Assembly: GCF_001687105.1 (NCBI RefSeq)
Contig: NZ_CP014596.1
Span: 310,001-374,000, forward strand
DNA: 64,000 bases
Direction: 5' to 3'
DNA from: Salipiger sp. CCB-MM3
Lineage (GTDB): Bacteria; Pseudomonadota; Alphaproteobacteria; Rhodobacterales; Rhodobacteraceae
The position numbers and the translations under genes were made by a program. This document shows positions 60,524 through 64,000 of this stretch, piece by piece. Each line of letters begins with the position of its first letter. Position 1 is the stretch's first letter. The notes under the pieces are model-generated. The model was given only the letters and a program-made list of their open reading frames with translations. It searched no databases and was not told the DNA's origin.

Positions 60524-61792
60524 TCAGGCGGGCTCTGTCACCGGTGCGACCGCCGGGGCATAGGCGAGATAGCCGCGCTGCTTGGCGATGTGATCGACCA
60601 CATATTTCGCGTCGTGCCAGACGCCCCAAATGAACGAGGACCCGCGCCGCGTCTGCCAAGGCAGCCCGAGGAAATAGACACCCGGCGCGGTGGACACCCC
60701 GCGCTGGTGGCGCGGCTTTCCAGCCCCGTCCAGCGCATCGACCGCCAACCAGCTATAGTTGCAGTGAAATCCAGTGGCCCAGAGGATCGTGGTGATCCCG
60801 GCTTCGGCGAGATCGAGCGACAGGATCGGATCGGTCATGCAGGCCGGGTCCGTCCCAATGCGGCGGGCTTCGGGCTCCAGCGGCAGATCGAGACCATTGG
60901 CCGCCACATAGGCATCGGCCTCATCCAGCAGCGAAAGGTAATTGGCGTCGCCCGCCTCGATATTCCGCGCCAGATCAGGCGCGAAGCCAAAGGCGCCTTC
61001 CTCAAAGCTTTCGGTGCGGCCCAGCAGCACCATCCCGCGCGCGGCGAGCTTGCGGAAATCCACCGTGTGTCCGCCATGCGCACCGCTGACGGCGATGGTG
61101 GTGTGCTCGGACGCGGGATTGGCCTCGGCGTCCCATTTGTTGAGCACCCCCAGCCACCAGACGAAATCGCGGCCCCGGTAGGCGCGCGGCGGGCGGTCGT
61201 GCGGCCCCACCGAGAGATAGACCTTGCGCCCGGACGCAAGCAGCTCGTCCGCGATCTGCACACCCGAAGATCCCGCGCCAACGACCAGCACCGCGCCCTC
61301 GGCCAGCTGCGCTGGATTGCGGTACTGGCTGGAATGCATTTGCGCGACAGGCACCGAAGCGGGCACCAGCGGCGGGATCGACGGCTGCTGGAAGGCCCCG
61401 GTGGCCGAGATCACATAGTCGGCCTCGATCACACCATCGGAGGTTTCGACACGGAAGCCGGGACGGCCCTCAAGACGGCTGACCTTGGTCACTTCAACGC
61501 CGCAACGCACCGGCGCGTTGATCTGCTGCGCATAGGCTTCGAAGTAGTCAGCGACCTTTTCCTTGGGCACAAAGGCCTCTGGATCCCCCGCGAACTCCCG
61601 TCCGGGGAAGCGGTCGTGCCACGCCGGGCCGTTGGCGACCAGCGAATCCCAGCGCTCTGACCGCCAGCGCTCCGCGATGCGCTTTCTTTCGAGAACGATA
61701 TGCGAAATGCCATTGGCGCCAAGATGCTCGCTCGCGGCGATCCCGGCCTGCCCGGCGCCGATGACGAGGGCTTCTGTCTTCTCAACCGACAT
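60524..61792 (-). CDS. Flavin-dependent monooxygenase / NAD(P)-FAD oxidoreductase (CzcO-like)
   Basis: A 422-residue flavoprotein. The FAD motif is ALVIGAGQAGIAASEHL, the NADPH motif is VLVVGAGSSGVQIADEL, and ATGFHCNYSWL sits in the C-terminal ATG motif of this class. It resembles CzcO/YUCCA-type monooxygenases more than trimethylamine monooxygenase. It may N- or C-hydroxylate the cluster substrate. First gene of the cluster; a LysR-type dyad lies about 200 bp upstream at 61992-62014. Confidence 0.88.
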   Translation of the reverse strand: MSVEKTEALVIGAGQAGIAASEHLGANGISHIVLERKRIAERWRSERWDSLVANGPAWHDRFPGREFAGDPEAFVPKEKVADYFEAYAQQINAPVRCGVEVTKVSRLEGRPGFRVETSDGVIEADYVISATGAFQQPSIPPLVPASVPVAQMHSSQYRNPAQLAEGAVLVVGAGSSGVQIADELLASGRKVYLSVGPHDRPPRAYRGRDFVWWLGVLNKWDAEANPASEHTTIAVSGAHGGHTVDFRKLAARGMVLLGRTESFEEGAFGFAPDLARNIEAGDANYLSLLDEADAYVAANGLDLPLEPEARRIGTDPACMTDPILSLDLAEAGITTILWATGFHCNYSWLAVDALDGAGKPRHQRGVSTAPGVYFLGLPWQTRRGSSFIWGVWHDAKYVVDHIAKQRGYLAYAPAVAPVTEPA

Positions 61793-61991
61793 CGGTGAGT
61801 CCTTCCGTACAAATCAGAGGGTCCAATTTCCTGAACCACGGAAGGGGCTGCTCAAGCCGAGCACCGGCAGGCAGAGATGCGGCTGTAGCGCACGAACGGC
61901 CTGCGGGTCAGCGTCTTAGCTCCCGACCGGGGTCTTCGCGGTGGAAGGTGCGCCAGCTATGAGTGAGAAAAAAGAAACCAATGCGTCACTA

Positions 61992-62014
61992 CGGATTAGG
62001 CTCCACCTAATCCG
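61992..62014. promoter_or_regulatory. LysR box upstream of the monooxygenase gene
   Basis: CGGATTAGG-N5-CCTAATCCG, a perfect 9-bp-arm dyad. Its core TTAGGCTCCACCTAA matches the boxes at 58895 and 57849. It lies between the hrpB stop and the monooxygenase start. Confidence 0.7.
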
Positions 62015-62028
62015 TGCGCGAGCGGTGG

Positions 62029-64000
62029 TCAGCGCCCGCGCGGCTTGGCGCGCAGCGTCGGGTCGGCCTCGCGCGGGTCTTCGGGCCACGGATGCTTGGG
62101 GTATTGCGCCTTCATGTCCTTGCGCACATCGGCATAGGATCCCTGCCAGAAGCCCGGCAGGTCCATTGTCGTCTGCACCGGGCGGCGCGCCGGTGACAGA
62201 AGAGTCACGCGCAGCGGCTGCTTGCCAACCCTCGGGTGCTCGCGCTGGCCGAACATCTCTTGGATGCGCAGGGTGATCTCGGGGTGCTCGCCGGAGTAGT
62301 CGATGGGGATCTCGCGACCCAGCGGCGTAACGAACTTACCCGGCACCGACGCATCAAGCGCCTGCATCTGCCCCCAGTCGAGCCGCGCGCGCAGCGCAGG
62401 CAGAAGGTCGAAGCGCTTCCAGTCCTCGGCGGTCTTCACCCCGGTGAGATAGGGCAGCAGCCAGTCCTCGAGCTCTGCCATCAGCGCCTCCGGGCCCATG
62501 TCCGGCAGGCCCAGCCCCGCCTCGCGGCCAATCTCGACCCGCGCGCAGAAGCGGCGGGCGGCATCCGACAGCGCGAGCCCCAGATCGCGCACCCCCTCCA
62601 GCATGGCCTGCGCGATGGCCTCGGGGGGTGCCTCTTTCCACAAGCGGTCGTCGAGCGCGATGGCCCCGAACCGCTCTTGCCGACGCGCCACGACGCGGCG
62701 CTCGCGCTTCGACCACGCGCAGACATCATGCCAGGCGATCTGCGCGCCAAAGAGATCGCGCAGCTCGGATTCGCTGATCGGGATCGCCTGCCGGATGCGC
62801 GCCTCGCGCGGGTTGCCATCGGTGTCGGTGACCACGATCAGGCGGGTGCCGGCCAGCGGGTCCCCCTCATCCATCACCGCGCCCTTGCCGCCCGAGAGCT
62901 GGAAGCGCGGCGCATCGCCCTTACGGCGCAGACCGATCCGGTCGGGATAGGCCAGCGCCGCCTGCGCCGCGGGCGAGAGCGGATCGCCCGCGCTGCCTGC
63001 GCCGCCTGCGCGGGCGAGGCGCTTGGCCTCGGTCTTGATCCGCTCCAGCGCCGCGCGGTTCACCTCATAGGGGCGGCTCTGGCTGAAGCGGCGCAGATCG
63101 CGGATCGCCTCGAGCCGGAAGCCCAGATCCGACGGCGCGCCGCGCAGCGGATCGCGCTCGGCCAGCAACGCGGCAAGCGGCGCGGCCTTGGGCCCGGCGA
63201 GGCTGAGCATATGGGCCAGACGCGGGTGCAGCGGCAGGCGCGCCAGCGCGCGGCCATGCTCGGTGATCCGGCCAGAGCCATCAAGTGCGCCCAGCATCTT
63301 GAGCAGCGCGCAGGCCTCGGCATAGGCGCCGGGGTGCGGCGCGGTAAGGAACGGTAGATCCTCGGGTGTGGCGCCCCAGAGCGCCAGTTCCAGCGCCAGC
63401 CCCGACAGGTCGGCGGTTTCGATCTCGGCGGGAGGAAACGCCTGCAGCGCGCCCTCCTCGCCTTTGGTCCAGAGCTTGTAAGCGATGCCCTCGGCCACCC
63501 TGCCCCCGCGACCGGCGCGCTGCGTGGCCTCGGCGCGGGTGACCTTCTCGGTGACAAGACGCGACATGCCCGAGCCGGGATCGAAGCGTGCACGGCGGGC
63601 GCGGCCCCCGTCGACCACCACGCGGATGTCCTCGATGGTCAGCGAAGTCTCGGCGAGCGACGTGGCGAGCACCAGTTTGCGTCCCTGCGCCTCGGGCCGG
63701 ATGGCGGCGCGCTGCGCGGCGAACTCCATGGCCCCAAAGAGCGGACGGATCGTCACATCCTTGGGGAGCCGCCCCTTGAGCAGCCCCTCGGTGCGGCGAA
63801 TTTCGCCCTCCCCCGGCAGAAAGGCGAGGATGCCCCCGGTGGTTTCGCGCGCGGCACGCTCGATCAGCTCGGCCATCGCGGGCTCGAAGCGCTGGCCCTT
63901 GGGCACGGCGCGGTCAAGCCAGCGATCCTCGACAGGAAAGCTGCGGCCCTCGGAGGTGATGACCGGCGCCTGCATCAGCTCGCCCACCGGCCCCGCATCG
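62029..64000 (-). CDS. hrpB: ATP-dependent helicase HrpB, 5' end cut by window edge
   Basis: About 657 residues of the C-terminal part are visible; the frame stays open to the window edge. Present are the helicase motifs of RecA domain 2 (GGILAFLPGEGEIRRTE, VLATSLAETSLTIEDI and TQRAGRGGR, with the motif VI arginines), the HA2 domain (about 215-330) and the HrpB-specific C-terminal domain ending YPKHPWPEDPREADPTLR. The Walker A and DExH motifs lie outside the window. HrpB is a DEAH-box family helicase of unclear substrate in most bacteria. Confidence 0.95.
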   Translation of the reverse strand, partial: DAGPVGELMQAPVITSEGRSFPVEDRWLDRAVPKGQRFEPAMAELIERAARETTGGILAFLPGEGEIRRTEGLLKGRLPKDVTIRPLFGAMEFAAQRAAIRPEAQGRKLVLATSLAETSLTIEDIRVVVDGGRARRARFDPGSGMSRLVTEKVTRAEATQRAGRGGRVAEGIAYKLWTKGEEGALQAFPPAEIETADLSGLALELALWGATPEDLPFLTAPHPGAYAEACALLKMLGALDGSGRITEHGRALARLPLHPRLAHMLSLAGPKAAPLAALLAERDPLRGAPSDLGFRLEAIRDLRRFSQSRPYEVNRAALERIKTEAKRLARAGGAGSAGDPLSPAAQAALAYPDRIGLRRKGDAPRFQLSGGKGAVMDEGDPLAGTRLIVVTDTDGNPREARIRQAIPISESELRDLFGAQIAWHDVCAWSKRERRVVARRQERFGAIALDDRLWKEAPPEAIAQAMLEGVRDLGLALSDAARRFCARVEIGREAGLGLPDMGPEALMAELEDWLLPYLTGVKTAEDWKRFDLLPALRARLDWGQMQALDASVPGKFVTPLGREIPIDYSGEHPEITLRIQEMFGQREHPRVGKQPLRVTLLSPARRPVQTTMDLPGFWQGSYADVRKDMKAQYPKHPWPEDPREADPTLRAKPRGR

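Noticed and set aside
61941-62276. A plus-strand frame of 111 residues between the monooxygenase gene and the hrpB end
   Set aside because: It crosses the LysR dyad and then runs antisense into hrpB, with Arg/Ala-rich shadow composition.

Overview
The window is a 64 kb piece of high-GC chromosome, almost certainly from a Rhodobacterales (Roseobacter-group) alphaproteobacterium. The support is gene content and style: a Rhodobacter-type PmtA-like methyltransferase, DUF983, DUF3572 and DUF4168 genes, an argD-argF pair, TRAP and polyamine-type ABC uptake systems, many 4-nt ATGA/GTGA gene overlaps, and repeated GC-rich intergenic stem-loop elements. I see no tRNA, rRNA, CRISPR array, phage gene, transposase or replication origin. 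The first and last genes (a HAD hydrolase and hrpB) are cut by the window edges.

Layout. 0-4.4 kb: a HAD/DUF3572 pair, a PleD-like diguanylate cyclase whose first receiver domain is degenerate, and a compact ECF sigma / anti-sigma / CpxP-like sensor operon preceded by a secreted four-EF-hand protein. 4.5-17 kb: a HisD-family dehydrogenase divergent from a LysR regulator, an alpha/beta hydrolase, a NUDT19-like NUDIX hydrolase with DUF983, lepA, secreted proteins, a PmtA-like methyltransferase, and a GntR-SDR operon with palindromic operator candidates. 17-26 kb: a catabolic cluster of RpiR regulator, N-formylglutamate amidohydrolase-like enzyme, complete TRAP transporter, glutamine-synthetase-like ligase, aldehyde dehydrogenase and iron alcohol dehydrogenase. 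Together these could take up an amine or amino alcohol, gamma-glutamylate it, oxidise it and hydrolyse the amide. 26-30 kb: an overlapping operon of DadA-like oxidase, BASS-like permease and D-2-hydroxyacid dehydrogenase.

30-48 kb is mostly housekeeping: gnd, argF, argD, truA, a ycjX-GNAT-ycjF operon, a VIT/CCC1 transporter, ileS, a PagL-like lipid A deacylase, a low-molecular-weight phosphatase, a class III sirtuin, a PCuAC copper chaperone and rpmB. 48-62 kb holds meaB and then ten genes all on the minus strand: a flavin monooxygenase, a PuuC-like aldehyde dehydrogenase, a LysR regulator, a TMADH/DgcA-like flavoprotein, a polyamine-type ABC transporter, a YtcJ-like amidohydrolase and an ArgE-like deacylase. 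Three intergenic regions in this stretch carry the same AT-rich dyad, TTAGGCTNNNCCTAA, which suggests one LysR-controlled regulon for a nitrogenous, probably N-methylated or polyamine-like, compound.

Non-coding structure: a MITE-like repeat of about 175 bp present twice (16.9 and 25.9 kb), a family of about 65-nt double-hairpin intergenic elements present five times, a 4 x 15-bp tandem repeat at 39.4 kb, several intrinsic terminators, and a possible small RNA near 16.8 kb. All calls come from reading the sequence; no database search or structure computation was run.
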